Of a stretch of 64,000 nt of DNA, positions 8,860 to 20,026 are shown piece by piece. Every line of letters starts with the position of its first letter. Position 1 is the stretch's first letter. This DNA comes from Variovorax sp. V93 (GTDB lineage: Bacteria; Pseudomonadota; Gammaproteobacteria; Burkholderiales; Burkholderiaceae_C): positions 3,782,001 to 3,846,000 of the forward strand of contig NZ_AP028669.1 in the NCBI RefSeq assembly GCF_041154485.1, in the 5' to 3' direction. Made by a program: the position numbers and the translations under genes. The notes under the pieces are model-generated. The model saw only the letters and a program-made list of their open reading frames with translations, ran no database searches and was not told the DNA's origin.

Positions 8860-9695
8860 AACACCGCAGTTTTCGCATCCGCCTGCCTCTGCTCGGCCTC
8901 GCGCTGCTTGCGACCGCGACCCATGCGACCACCTCGGCGCGAACGCCCGCCCCGCCGGCCTGGACGCTGGAAAAACGCCCCGCGCACGACGAACTGTCCT
9001 CGCCGGTCGGCATGGCCTACGACGCGGCAGGCCATCTCTATGTCGCCAACTGGTCGGCCGGCACGGTGCTGCGCTTTGCGCCCGACGGTGCCCGCTCGGT
9101 GTTCGCATCGGGCTTGAGCGGCCCCAGCGGGCTGGCGATCGGCCCTTCCGGCGACATCTTCGTCGCGTCGTACAGCCAGGACCTGGTGTGGCGCTTCACG
9201 CCCGGCGGCAGGCAGAGCGTGTTCGTGAGCGGCCTGGCAACGCCGGCGGGCCTGAGCTTCGACCGCAAGGGCCGGCTGCTGATCGCCAACCGCCGAACCA
9301 ATGAGATCCTCGCGGCGCATCCCGACGGCAGGATCGAAGTCGCGGCGCAGGGACTGCAAACGCCGGTCGGCGCGGTCGAACTGCCGGGCGGCGAGCTGAT
9401 GGTCAGCAACATCGCGGGCGGCATCTCGCTGGTCGGGCCGGACGGACGCGCGCGAAGCATCCACGACGGGCTGCGCAGCCCGGGCCCCGGCATCGTCGCG
9501 GACCCCGAGGGCACTGCCGCCTATGTGGTCGACTACGGCGGCACGACCGTCAGCCGCATCGACCGCGAAGGAGGCCGCGTCGTGCTGGCCGACGGCCTGT
9601 CCAGCCCGGTGGGCCTTGCGCGCACCCCCGACGGCAACCTGCTGGTCGCCACATGGGGAGCGAACGCGGCCTTTCGGCTGGCGCGGCCACGTTGA
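8856..9695 (+). CDS. Exported NHL/SMP-30-like beta-propeller protein
   Basis: A 279-residue protein with a signal peptide (cleavage probably after THA, about residue 24). The rest is a run of repeats such as [42 protein letters not shown] and [17 protein letters not shown], each a propeller blade of the NHL/gluconolactonase type. Around six blades can be counted. It may bind or hydrolyse a small molecule in the periplasm, perhaps a lactone, which would suit the adjacent lactone-decarboxylase-family gene. The start overlaps that gene's stop by four bases. Confidence 0.82.
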   Translation: MKHRSFRIRLPLLGLALLATATHATTSARTPAPPAWTLEKRPAHDELSSPVGMAYDAAGHLYVANWSAGTVLRFAPDGARSVFASGLSGPSGLAIGPSGDIFVASYSQDLVWRFTPGGRQSVFVSGLATPAGLSFDRKGRLLIANRRTNEILAAHPDGRIEVAAQGLQTPVGAVELPGGELMVSNIAGGISLVGPDGRARSIHDGLRSPGPGIVADPEGTAAYVVDYGGTTVSRIDREGGRVVLADGLSSPVGLARTPDGNLLVATWGANAAFRLARPR

Positions 9696-9782
9696 AACGC
9701 GCCGGCTTGCCCGCCCCATGAAAAAAGCGCGCGGCCCCTTGCGGAACAACGCGCTCTTGTCGAGGCACCCTGAGGTCTCTTC

Positions 9783-9880
9783 CAGAAACACCGAGGAACC
9801 GGCTTTGCCGGGCCTCCGGTGTTGCCCCCGGTAGGGGGAAGGCGCGCGCGACACGAAGTGCGCGAAGACTGGGGGCGAGC
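9783..9880 (+). repeat. Twin-hairpin intergenic repeat, copy 1
   Basis: A roughly 100-base element between the convergent propeller and ettA genes. It holds CCGGC-TTT-GCCGG, then CCCCC-GGTA-GGGGG, then ACACGAAGTG and a G-run, and ends exactly at the ettA stop codon. A second copy with the same layout lies at 44329-44420. The first stem is identical in both and the second keeps its arms while the loop changes. It probably acts as a transcript end or mRNA stabiliser (inference). Confidence 0.8.
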
Positions 9881-11542
<1,662 letters not shown>

Positions 11543-11841
11543 CTGTGAATAGTTACCTTGGGTAGCGGAAATTGGGGGAAAAGCGCGGGCGCCCGAAGAA
11601 GCTTTCGAACGCGGCAAACCATGGATTATCGACTCATGCGACAATAGGCACCGTTGCCGGGTCCAGTTGCCCGCAACACCGGCTCTCTGCCGGGGACGAA
11701 GAAAGCGCCTTTCAACCCTCTTGCGAGGGCGGACTTTCCGGCTCCCACCCCTGACCTTCATCAGCCTTGACTGGCTCGGCGTCACAAAAGACGCCAAGCG
11801 GGCCGATGCCACTGCGCCGTGTATGGCGCTTATTGTTTCCA
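11543..11841. other. Divergent leader between ettA and the helicase gene
   Basis: A 299-base gene-free stretch that must carry promoters for both divergent genes. Several short GC-rich inverted repeats occur on the helicase side (for example CGGGTCCAGTTGCCCG near 11657). Long structured leaders before DEAD-box helicase genes are often sites of cold or RNA-level control, but I see no named riboswitch or thermometer. No conserved small ORF is evident. Confidence 0.4.
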
Positions 11842-13635
11842 ATGAATTTTGACGAACTGAAGCTGGCTCCCGCCATCTTGAAGGCTGTGCACGAGCACGG
11901 TTACGACACCCCCACCCCCATCCAGGCGCAAGCCATTCCCGCGGTCCTCGAAGGCCACGACCTCCTGGGCGGCGCCCAGACCGGCACCGGCAAGACCGCT
12001 GCCTTCACGCTGCCCATGCTGCACAAGCTCAGCGTGGGCGCGAGCGCCACCAACAAGTTCGGCGGCATCGGCATCCGCGCGCTGGTGCTCACGCCCACGC
12101 GCGAACTCGCGGCCCAGGTCGAAGAGTCGGTGCGCACCTACGGCAAGTACCTGGAGCTCGACTCCACCGTGATCTTCGGCGGCGTGGGCATGAACCCGCA
12201 GATCAGCAAGCTCAAGAAGGGCGTCGACATCCTCGTGGCCACCCCCGGCCGCCTGCTCGACCTGCAGCAGCAGGGCATGCTCGACCTGAGTCAGGTCCAG
12301 ATGCTGATCCTGGACGAAGCCGACCGCATGCTCGACATGGGCTTCATCCATGACGTGAAGAAGATCCTGGCGCTGGTGCCCCGGGAAAAGCAGAGCCTGC
12401 TGTTCTCGGCCACCTTCAGCGACGAGATCCGCGACCTGGCCGCCACGCTGCTCAAGAACCCGCAGAGCATCCAGGTCACGCCGCGCAACACCACCGTGCA
12501 GCGCATCACCCAGGTGATCCACCCGGTGGGCCGCGGCAAGAAGAAGGCGCTACTCGCGCACATCATCAACGAGAACAAGTGGAGCCAGGTGCTCGTGTTC
12601 ACGCGCACCAAGTTCGGTGCCAACAGCGTGGCCGAATTCCTCACCAAGAACGGCATCGAGGCAATGGCGCTGCACGGCAACAAGAGCCAGAGCGCCCGCA
12701 CCCAGGCGCTGGCCGGCTTCAAGAGCGGCGACATCCGCGCCCTGGTGGCCACCGACATCGCGGCCCGCGGCATCGACATCGACGAGCTGCCGCACGTCGT
12801 CAATTACGAAATCCCGAACGTCAGCGAAGACTACGTGCACCGCATCGGCCGCACCGGCCGCGCCGGTTCGAGCGGCGAGGCCGTGAGCTTCGTCTGCATG
12901 GACGAAGAAGGCTTCATGCAGGAAATCGAACGCTTCACCAAGCAGACGATTCCGGTGCAGTTCGTCGAAGGCTTCGGCCCCGAGGAAGGCGAACGCGCCG
13001 AGCCGATCGCCATGGGTCGCCAGACGATCTGGGGCGGTGCCGGCCGCCCGCCGAGCCGCGACGTGATGCAGGCGGCCGCCAAGGCTGCCCGCACCGAGAT
13101 GCTGCAGCGCATCCGCGAGAACAAGGCCGGCCAGGGCGGCGGCGAACGCGCAGGCGGTGGTGGTGGCGGCAACGGCCAGCGCCGCGGTGGCGGCCAGGGC
13201 GGTGGCGGCCAGGGCCGCAATGCCAACGGCGGCGGCCAGGGACAGGGCCAGGGCCCGCGCGGCCAGGGCGCCCGCCCGGCACAAGGCCGCGGACCGCAAG
13301 GCCCGGCACGCGCGCCGCACCATGCGCCGCAAAATCACCTGCCGCATGACGAGCGCCAGCCGCGCCATCACGGCAACAGCCACAGCCCGACGCAGGCCAA
13401 CCAGGTCGCGCACCTGCGCGCCGAAGCGGTCGCCGGCGGCGACGGCCAGCCGGATCCGCTGCGCACCAGCGTCGACCACATGGGTGGCGGCCGCGGGCGC
13501 GGACGCCCGGGCGGCGGCGGTGGCGGCTACGGCGGCAACCGCTCCGGCGGTGGTGGCCGTTCGGGTGGCGGCGGCTACGGCGGCGGCGGCGGTGGCAACC
13601 GCTCCGGCGGCGGCGGACGCTCGTTCGGGCGCTGA
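11842..13635 (+). CDS. rhlE: DEAD-box RNA helicase, RhlE-like, with long RGG tail
   Basis: A 597-residue helicase. The Q motif ([14 protein letters not shown]), motif I (AQTGTGKT, about residue 45), the DEAD box at residues 158-161, FSAT, and the domain 2 motifs ending in [10 protein letters not shown] are all present. From about residue 430 the protein becomes a low-complexity tail of Gly, Arg and Gln repeats, ending in several [13 protein letters not shown] blocks. Such tails bind RNA non-specifically and favour condensate formation. RhlE helps ribosome assembly and RNA decay. The frame is open upstream, but family similarity starts at MNFDELKL. A strong terminator follows. Confidence 0.95.
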   Translation: MNFDELKLAPAILKAVHEHGYDTPTPIQAQAIPAVLEGHDLLGGAQTGTGKTAAFTLPMLHKLSVGASATNKFGGIGIRALVLTPTRELAAQVEESVRTYGKYLELDSTVIFGGVGMNPQISKLKKGVDILVATPGRLLDLQQQGMLDLSQVQMLILDEADRMLDMGFIHDVKKILALVPREKQSLLFSATFSDEIRDLAATLLKNPQSIQVTPRNTTVQRITQVIHPVGRGKKKALLAHIINENKWSQVLVFTRTKFGANSVAEFLTKNGIEAMALHGNKSQSARTQALAGFKSGDIRALVATDIAARGIDIDELPHVVNYEIPNVSEDYVHRIGRTGRAGSSGEAVSFVCMDEEGFMQEIERFTKQTIPVQFVEGFGPEEGERAEPIAMGRQTIWGGAGRPPSRDVMQAAAKAARTEMLQRIRENKAGQGGGERAGGGGGGNGQRRGGGQGGGGQGRNANGGGQGQGQGPRGQGARPAQGRGPQGPARAPHHAPQNHLPHDERQPRHHGNSHSPTQANQVAHLRAEAVAGGDGQPDPLRTSVDHMGGGRGRGRPGGGGGGYGGNRSGGGGRSGGGGYGGGGGGNRSGGGGRSFGR

Positions 13636-13672
13636 CCGGCGCAGCGGGTAGATGGAACATCTGCCCCGCGAC

Positions 13673-13707
13673 AAAGACAAAGGGCACTTCGGTGCCCTTT
13701 GTCTTTT
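13673..13707 (+). terminator. Intrinsic terminator of the helicase gene
   Basis: A perfect 15-base stem (13673-13687 with 13692-13706) closed by a stable TTCG tetraloop. The right arm ends in TTT plus one more T. The left arm begins with A-rich sequence, so it could work on either strand. It separates the helicase gene from the gene starting at 13764. Confidence 0.92.
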
Positions 13708-13763
13708 GCGCCGCCGGCGCGGCGCCTCCCGACTGCCGCCCGCTGCGGACACAATCGCGTGCC

Positions 13764-14777
13764 ATGCAAGACATCCCGCCCAACTACGCCACGCTCTTCG
13801 TTGCCACCTGCAACCTGCTGAATCTCGCGAACCCGCACCGGGTGTATTACGAGAACCAGGACGCCTACGACGAACGCGACTACGAACGCAAGATCGCCTG
13901 GACCGGCGAGCGCTTCCATGCGCTCAATGCCGACGTGCTCGCGGTGCAGGAGGTCTGGGACGAAAGCGCGCTGAAGGCCGCCATTGCGCGCAGCGGGCTG
14001 CGCTACGACTTCGTCTCGGTTCCCGGCGCGGAGAACACGCCGCCGCACAACGGCGCGCAGGGCACGCCGCGGGTCGGCATTGCCACGCGGCTGCAGGTGG
14101 ACGAGGTCCGCTCCTTCGTCGATTTTCCGCCTGGCTTCGGGGTCGAGGTGCCGGGCCTGGGCCCGCACATGCGCTTCGAGCGCCCGCCCCTTCTGGCCAC
14201 GCTGCGCATGAAGCACGGGCAGCAGGTGCACGTGCTCACGGTGCACCTCAAGTCCAAGCGGCCGAAGTTCCTGCAGGACGCGCAGGGCAATGCCCTGGAA
14301 GACCGGGAGGACCGCAAGGTCGGCGTGATGGCTTCGCTGCGCTCGCTCGTCATGCGCGGCGTCGAGGCGGCGGCCCTGCGCTGCATCGTGATCGACCTGC
14401 TGCAGGGCACCAGCACGCCGCTGGTGGTGATGGGCGACTTCAACGACGACCCGCACAGCGTCACCACGCAACTGGTGGCCGCCACCTCCGAAGTGGCCTA
14501 CGACAAGGCCGCGCGCGACGTGGCGCTGTTCAACGCCTACGAGATGCAGGGCGAATCAGCGCTCAAGAAGGACGTGGCCTATTCGCACATCCACCAGGGC
14601 TTTCCGGCCGTGCTCGACCAGATCTTCGTGAGCGAGGAGTTCGTTGCGACGAGCCGGCGCAGCCTGGGCGACGTGCGCCGGGTCGACTACTTCAACGACC
14701 ACCTGCACGAAGGTCGGGACCGCTCGCGCTCGGACCACGGCTTCGTGCGCGCGCTGCTGCGGCTGCGCACCGGCTGA
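13764..14777 (+). CDS. Endonuclease/exonuclease/phosphatase family protein
   Basis: A 337-residue protein of the EEP fold. ATCNLLNLANP near the N-terminus, then ADVLAVQEVWD with the metal-binding Glu, HLKSKRP, VVMGDFNDDPHS with catalytic Asp and Asn, and the final SDHGFVRA with Asp-His. The set is complete, so the enzyme is probably an active Mg-dependent phosphodiesterase. The substrate (nucleic acid, lipid head group or nucleotide) is unclear. No signal peptide is visible. An earlier in-frame start would lie within the terminator, so the ATG at 13764 is preferred. It converges with the ABC ATPase gene. Confidence 0.87.
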   Translation: MQDIPPNYATLFVATCNLLNLANPHRVYYENQDAYDERDYERKIAWTGERFHALNADVLAVQEVWDESALKAAIARSGLRYDFVSVPGAENTPPHNGAQGTPRVGIATRLQVDEVRSFVDFPPGFGVEVPGLGPHMRFERPPLLATLRMKHGQQVHVLTVHLKSKRPKFLQDAQGNALEDREDRKVGVMASLRSLVMRGVEAAALRCIVIDLLQGTSTPLVVMGDFNDDPHSVTTQLVAATSEVAYDKAARDVALFNAYEMQGESALKKDVAYSHIHQGFPAVLDQIFVSEEFVATSRRSLGDVRRVDYFNDHLHEGRDRSRSDHGFVRALLRLRTG

Positions 14778-14787
14778 CGGGCAAGGT

Positions 14788-15855
<1,068 letters not shown>

Positions 15856-15874
15856 TTTTGTTCCCAGGGTTCGC

Positions 15875-16726
15875 TCAGCTCTTGACGGCACCAGCGGTGA
15901 GTCCGCCCACCATGTAGCGCTTGAAGGCGTAGTAGATCGCCGCAGGCGGCAATGCATAGATGAGGCCGGTGGCCATCAGCAGTTCCCACGGCGAATCGTC
16001 GGCCGAAAGGAAGTTGCCGAGCGCCACCGCCAGCGTCACGCTCCTGTCGTTCGACAGCAGCAGGAAGGCGTAGAGGTACTCGTTCCATGCCAGCAGCAGC
16101 GAATAGGTGCCCACCGCCACCAGCGACGGCACCATCAGCGGCAGGTACACCAGCCGGAACAGCTGCAGCGGCGAAGCGCCGTCCATGCGCGCGGCTTCGT
16201 CGAGCTCGTAGGGCAGCTTGTCGGAGGCCTGCTTGAGCACCCAGATGCAGTACGGCGAGGCGATGGTCACCATGGCAAGGATCAGCGCCCACTGGCTGTT
16301 GAGCAGGCCGTAGTTGCCCATGGTCTTGTACATGGGCACGGCCAGGAAGGCCGCGGGAATGAAGTACGTGAACAGCGCCAGGTTCATCACCGTGCGGCCG
16401 CCCCGCACGCGCAGCCGGCTGATCGCAAAGGCGGCCGTGGTGGCGACGAAGAGCGTCAGCGCCCCTACCGTGAGCGCGATCAGCAGCGAGTTCCCGAGCT
16501 GCAACCAGAAGTGGTCGAGGTAGAAGTGCTTCTGCTGGAACACGATGCGGAAGTTGTCCAGCGTCGGATTCTTGGGCCACAGGTGGCCCGAGGTCGCGGA
16601 GTCCTTCGACGAAATGGCGAAGAGCACCATGTGGTAGACCGGAATCAGCGTCCACAGCAGCACCGGTATGCCGATGAGCAGCAGCCGGGCCTCGGTGAGC
16701 ACGGCTTTCGGAGTCCAGCGCTTCAT
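15875..16726 (-). CDS. Carbohydrate ABC transporter permease (MalG-type)
   Basis: A 283-residue inner-membrane protein with six predicted spans and the EAA loop ELDEAARMDGASPLQLFRLVYLPLMVPSL, which docks to the ATPase. Length and layout match the MalG/UgpE subfamily. Its start overlaps the end of the upstream permease gene by four bases, and 19 bases separate it from the ATPase gene. It forms the translocation channel together with the other permease. Confidence 0.95.
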   Translation of the reverse strand: MKRWTPKAVLTEARLLLIGIPVLLWTLIPVYHMVLFAISSKDSATSGHLWPKNPTLDNFRIVFQQKHFYLDHFWLQLGNSLLIALTVGALTLFVATTAAFAISRLRVRGGRTVMNLALFTYFIPAAFLAVPMYKTMGNYGLLNSQWALILAMVTIASPYCIWVLKQASDKLPYELDEAARMDGASPLQLFRLVYLPLMVPSLVAVGTYSLLLAWNEYLYAFLLLSNDRSVTLAVALGNFLSADDSPWELLMATGLIYALPPAAIYYAFKRYMVGGLTAGAVKS

Positions 16727-17601
16727 TTCGAGAGCCTCTTCATCATGAAGTACACGAGCGGGAGAACGAGCGGCAAGGCCACCACGATGGACGCCATCGA
16801 CAGGTCGACCTGGTCGAGGCGCAGATAGCGGATACCCAGCGTGGCGAGCACATGCGTCAAGTCCGCGGGTCCGCCGCCGGTCAGCAGGTAGACGCTGTTG
16901 AAGTCGCCCAGCGTCCAGATCATCGAGAGAATGGTCGAGGTGATGTAGAGCGTCTTCAGCGCCGGCCAGCTCACGAAGCGGAACTTCTGCCACGACGAGG
17001 CGCCGTCCACGGAGGCCGCCTCGTATTGTTCGGATGGAATGGCGAGCCGCCCCGCCACCAGGATCAGGGTCCAGAACGGCAGCGACTTCCATACATGGAC
17101 CACCATCGCGAAGGCCAGGGCCAGCGCAGGATCGTTGAGCCAGTTGGGGCCGTCGGCGCCGGTCAGGCGGAAGATCGTGCTGTTGATCACGCCCCACTCG
17201 GGGTTGAGCATGAAGCGGATCGACAGGATGGTGGGAATCGAGGGCATCGCCCATGGCAGGATGAAGATCGCCGAGACGATCTTGATCCACCAGCGCGATG
17301 TCACGAAGAAGCCCGAGAGCACCAGGGCTACGAGCATCTTGAGATTGATCGCCACGACCAGGAAGATGGCCGTGTTGATCACCGAGCGGAAGAAGATCGG
17401 GTCCTCGACCAGCTTCACGTAGCTTTGCGGATGGCGGGCGAGCCAGAGCCCGTAGCCCACCGGGTACAGCACGAACACCACGAACACCAGCAGGTAGGGC
17501 ACGACCATGACCGCGCCCCAGAACTGCCAGCGCGCATGCCGCGCTCCGGGATTGACGACAGGCGTCGGGGTCGACGCGGCGGCGGTGGCAGTGGCGCTCA
17601 T
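16723..17601 (-). CDS. Carbohydrate ABC transporter permease (MalF-type)
   Basis: A 292-residue membrane protein with six predicted spans. The EAA loop EQYEAASVDGASSWQKFRFVSWPALK is near residue 200. The cytoplasmic N-terminus is low-complexity alanine and threonine. It matches the short MalF/UgpA permeases without the extra periplasmic domain of E. coli MalF. It lies 43 bases after the binding-protein gene and overlaps the second permease gene. Confidence 0.95.
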   Translation of the reverse strand: MSATATAAASTPTPVVNPGARHARWQFWGAVMVVPYLLVFVVFVLYPVGYGLWLARHPQSYVKLVEDPIFFRSVINTAIFLVVAINLKMLVALVLSGFFVTSRWWIKIVSAIFILPWAMPSIPTILSIRFMLNPEWGVINSTIFRLTGADGPNWLNDPALALAFAMVVHVWKSLPFWTLILVAGRLAIPSEQYEAASVDGASSWQKFRFVSWPALKTLYITSTILSMIWTLGDFNSVYLLTGGGPADLTHVLATLGIRYLRLDQVDLSMASIVVALPLVLPLVYFMMKRLSK

Positions 17602-17644
17602 GGCATGCAGCTGCTGGTGGTTTCGGGTGTCGCGTGCGCGCGGC

Positions 17645-19030
17645 TTACTGCGCCGCCACCGTCTTGATGCGCGCGATCATCTCGTCCACGGCCTTGTCCA
17701 CCGGCACCTTGTCGGTGACGACGCGGCTCATGGCCTTGGCCCAGACGTTCTCGTTGTTGAGCACGGTGAACTTGTAGTTCTTGGTGAACTCGAAGGTCAC
17801 GGTGCCGGCGGCGTACTGGTTGTAGACCGACAGGCGGTGCGGATCGGCCTTCCAGAAATCGCGCTGCTGCGCGGCCTTGGTCACCGGGAACCAGCGGCCC
17901 AGCGAGCCTTCGACGTACGGCGTCAGGTTCTCTTCCTGCATCAGGAAGGAGACGAACTCCTTGGCGCGCGCCTTGTTCTTCGCGTCCTTGAACACCACGC
18001 CGGTCTTCACGGCCGTGCGGTACACCATCTTGCTACCGTCAGGCTTGCTCGGGAAACCCGCCGTGCGGATGCGCTCGGTGTAGTTCTTGCGCGCTTCCTC
18101 GCGCTGCTCGGGCGTGAGCGAGGCATTGTCCGAATCGTCGAGCCACTTGGCGGCGATGGAGATGGTCGCGTTGTGCGTCATCAGGGTCGTCTTGTTGTGG
18201 AACGCGACGTTGTTGTCCGGGTCCTTCCAGCTCGTCGACGACGGCGGCGTGCAGCCCTTGGTGTAGGGCGTGGTGTAGTCGGTCAGCGCGCCGATCAGGC
18301 CGGTGCGCACCTTCGGGTCGTCGACCAGCAGCTTGCCGTTGTCGTCCACCAGCTTGACGTTGTAGGCGTCCATGAAGGTCAGGAACGAATAGAACGAGTC
18401 GCTCGAATCCACGCCCATCGGCATGCCGATGCCGAAGGTGCGCTTGCCGCTTGCCTTGCGGCTGGCAGTTTGAGCCTTCTCGCACCAGAACGACCAGTAC
18501 TCCTTCCAGGTGGTCGGGATATCCGACTCCTTGAAGCCCGCCTCGGCCAGCATGTCGCGCCAGTACTCGATGTGCATCGTCTGCTGCTTGATCGGGAAGG
18601 CGTAGTAGGCCTTGCTCTTGGTCTGGTCGTTGTAGAGGTAGGTGGTCTCGATCGTGTTGGGCGCGAAGCGGTCCTTGATGGGCGTGAGCACGCTGCCGAG
18701 GTCTTCGAGCTTGCCGTCGAAGGCCCACTTGCCGGTGACCTGGAAGTCGTACACGTCGGCATAGGCCACGTCGGGCGGGCTGCCCGAATCGAGCGCGGAC
18801 ACGGTCTTGGGGATCATGTCCTGGATCGGGTACTGCGACAGCTCGATCTTCACGTTCTTGTTCTTCTCCTCGAACTTCTTGATGGCGGCGAACAGCGCAT
18901 CGTCCTCCGCCTTGTAGAAGCCCTTCACCCACCAGACGGTGAGCTTTTCCTGCGCGGCGGCGGGACCTGCCGACGCCAACAACCCCAGCGCGAACAACGT
19001 CGGCGCTATCAGCGACTTGACGACTTTCAT
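17645..19030 (-). CDS. Sugar ABC transporter substrate-binding protein
   Basis: A 461-residue periplasmic binding protein. The signal peptide ends at PAAAQ (about residue 27). The mature part starts KLTVWWVKGFYKAEDDALFAAIKKFEEK, the usual opening of cluster 1 carbohydrate binding proteins. A GGAGAC ribosome site sits just before the ATG. It is first in line after the regulator on this strand. The ligand is not evident. The divergent catabolic genes suggest a sugar acid or a hexose such as galactose (inference). Confidence 0.93.
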   Translation of the reverse strand: MKVVKSLIAPTLFALGLLASAGPAAAQEKLTVWWVKGFYKAEDDALFAAIKKFEEKNKNVKIELSQYPIQDMIPKTVSALDSGSPPDVAYADVYDFQVTGKWAFDGKLEDLGSVLTPIKDRFAPNTIETTYLYNDQTKSKAYYAFPIKQQTMHIEYWRDMLAEAGFKESDIPTTWKEYWSFWCEKAQTASRKASGKRTFGIGMPMGVDSSDSFYSFLTFMDAYNVKLVDDNGKLLVDDPKVRTGLIGALTDYTTPYTKGCTPPSSTSWKDPDNNVAFHNKTTLMTHNATISIAAKWLDDSDNASLTPEQREEARKNYTERIRTAGFPSKPDGSKMVYRTAVKTGVVFKDAKNKARAKEFVSFLMQEENLTPYVEGSLGRWFPVTKAAQQRDFWKADPHRLSVYNQYAAGTVTFEFTKNYKFTVLNNENVWAKAMSRVVTDKVPVDKAVDEMIARIKTVAAQ

Positions 19031-19131
19031 GGTGTCTCCTTCTTCTTCGGTGGAAATGCTCGAACACGAGCGTGGGTGAAAAAAATCTGTTGCAACCTGC
19101 GCGGGCTCGCACCTGGTCCCGGGCTGCCCGG

Positions 19132-19875
19132 CTAGTGGGCCTTCAGCCGCGGCGGCGGACGGCCGAGCCGCGGCAGCCGGCGTCGCGAGCCGAGCACGTC
19201 TTCGATGTCCTGCCGCGCGCCGTCGATGAGGCGGATGACCGCCTGCTCGGCCTTGGCCGGATCGTGCGCAATCACCGCATCGAGCACCGCGCGATGCAGC
19301 GGCAGCGAAAGCGCGGGACCGTCGGGCTTGCTGGTCGATATCTCGAAGCTGGTGCGAAGCAGCGCGTTGAGTGCCTTGCTCATCTGCGCCAGCATGCGGT
19401 TGCGCGCCGCGCTCAGGAGGCCGGTGTGAAAGCGCAGGTCGAAGGTGACGTAGTCGCCGCCGTTCTCCACGGCTTCCTTCATGCCGGCGTAGGCGCGCTC
19501 TATTTCCTCGATGTCCTGCGGGCTGGCCCGTTCGGCCGCAAGCCGCACGGCCGCCGGCTCGACCACGCGCCGCAGGTCCTGCAGGTCGCGCAGGAACTCG
19601 GGCGTGAGCCCGGCACGCGACTGCCAGGTGATGACATCGGGGTCGAACCAGTTCCACTTGTCCTGCGGCAGCACCCGCGTGCCCACCTTGGGACCCGTCA
19701 CGATCAGGCCCTTGGCCGCCAGCGACTTGATGGCCTCGCGCACCACGGTGCGGCTCACGCCGAGCTCCTCGCCCAGAATGGGTTCGGCCGGGATCGACGC
19801 ACCGATCGCATAGCGGCCGGCCACGACAGCTTCGCCGAGCAGTTCGAGCGTGCGACCGTGGATGTTCTTGATCAT
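19132..19875 (-). CDS. GntR/FadR family transcriptional regulator (FCD domain)
   Basis: A 247-residue regulator. The winged helix is N-terminal (IPAEPILGEELGVSRTVVREAIKSLAAKGLI), followed by a linker with VGTRVLPQDKWNWFDPDVITWQ and an all-helical FCD ligand domain (LRRVVEPAAVRLAAERA, DLRFHTGLLSAARNRML). The WNWFDPDVLxW stretch is typical of DgoR-type repressors of galactonate genes. The start at MIKNIHGRTLE suits the family better than an upstream ATG. It sits between the transport operon and the divergent catabolic operon and probably represses both. Confidence 0.92.
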   Translation of the reverse strand: MIKNIHGRTLELLGEAVVAGRYAIGASIPAEPILGEELGVSRTVVREAIKSLAAKGLIVTGPKVGTRVLPQDKWNWFDPDVITWQSRAGLTPEFLRDLQDLRRVVEPAAVRLAAERASPQDIEEIERAYAGMKEAVENGGDYVTFDLRFHTGLLSAARNRMLAQMSKALNALLRTSFEISTSKPDGPALSLPLHRAVLDAVIAHDPAKAEQAVIRLIDGARQDIEDVLGSRRRLPRLGRPPPRLKAH

Positions 19876-19943
19876 GTGCGTGATGTGAAATTTGCTATGC
19901 CGACGCTCGAAAACACTAAGGGTCCGGCATGTTGTTCGCACTT

Positions 19944-19953
19944 ATCATATGAT
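19944..19953. promoter_or_regulatory. Candidate GntR (DgoR-type) operator
   Basis: A perfect 10-base palindrome ATCATATGAT lies between the regulator start (19875) and the dehydratase start (20027), in an AT-rich patch of an otherwise GC-rich region. FCD-type GntR proteins commonly bind short AT-rich palindromes. Binding here would block both divergent promoters. The ligand would be a pathway intermediate. Confidence 0.6.
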
Positions 19954-20026
19954 GATTGAAATGGCCGATCGGCAGGACAAACCCTGAGGTTTGGGGCCGT
20001 AAGCGGTCGTAAACGGAGACAAACCG

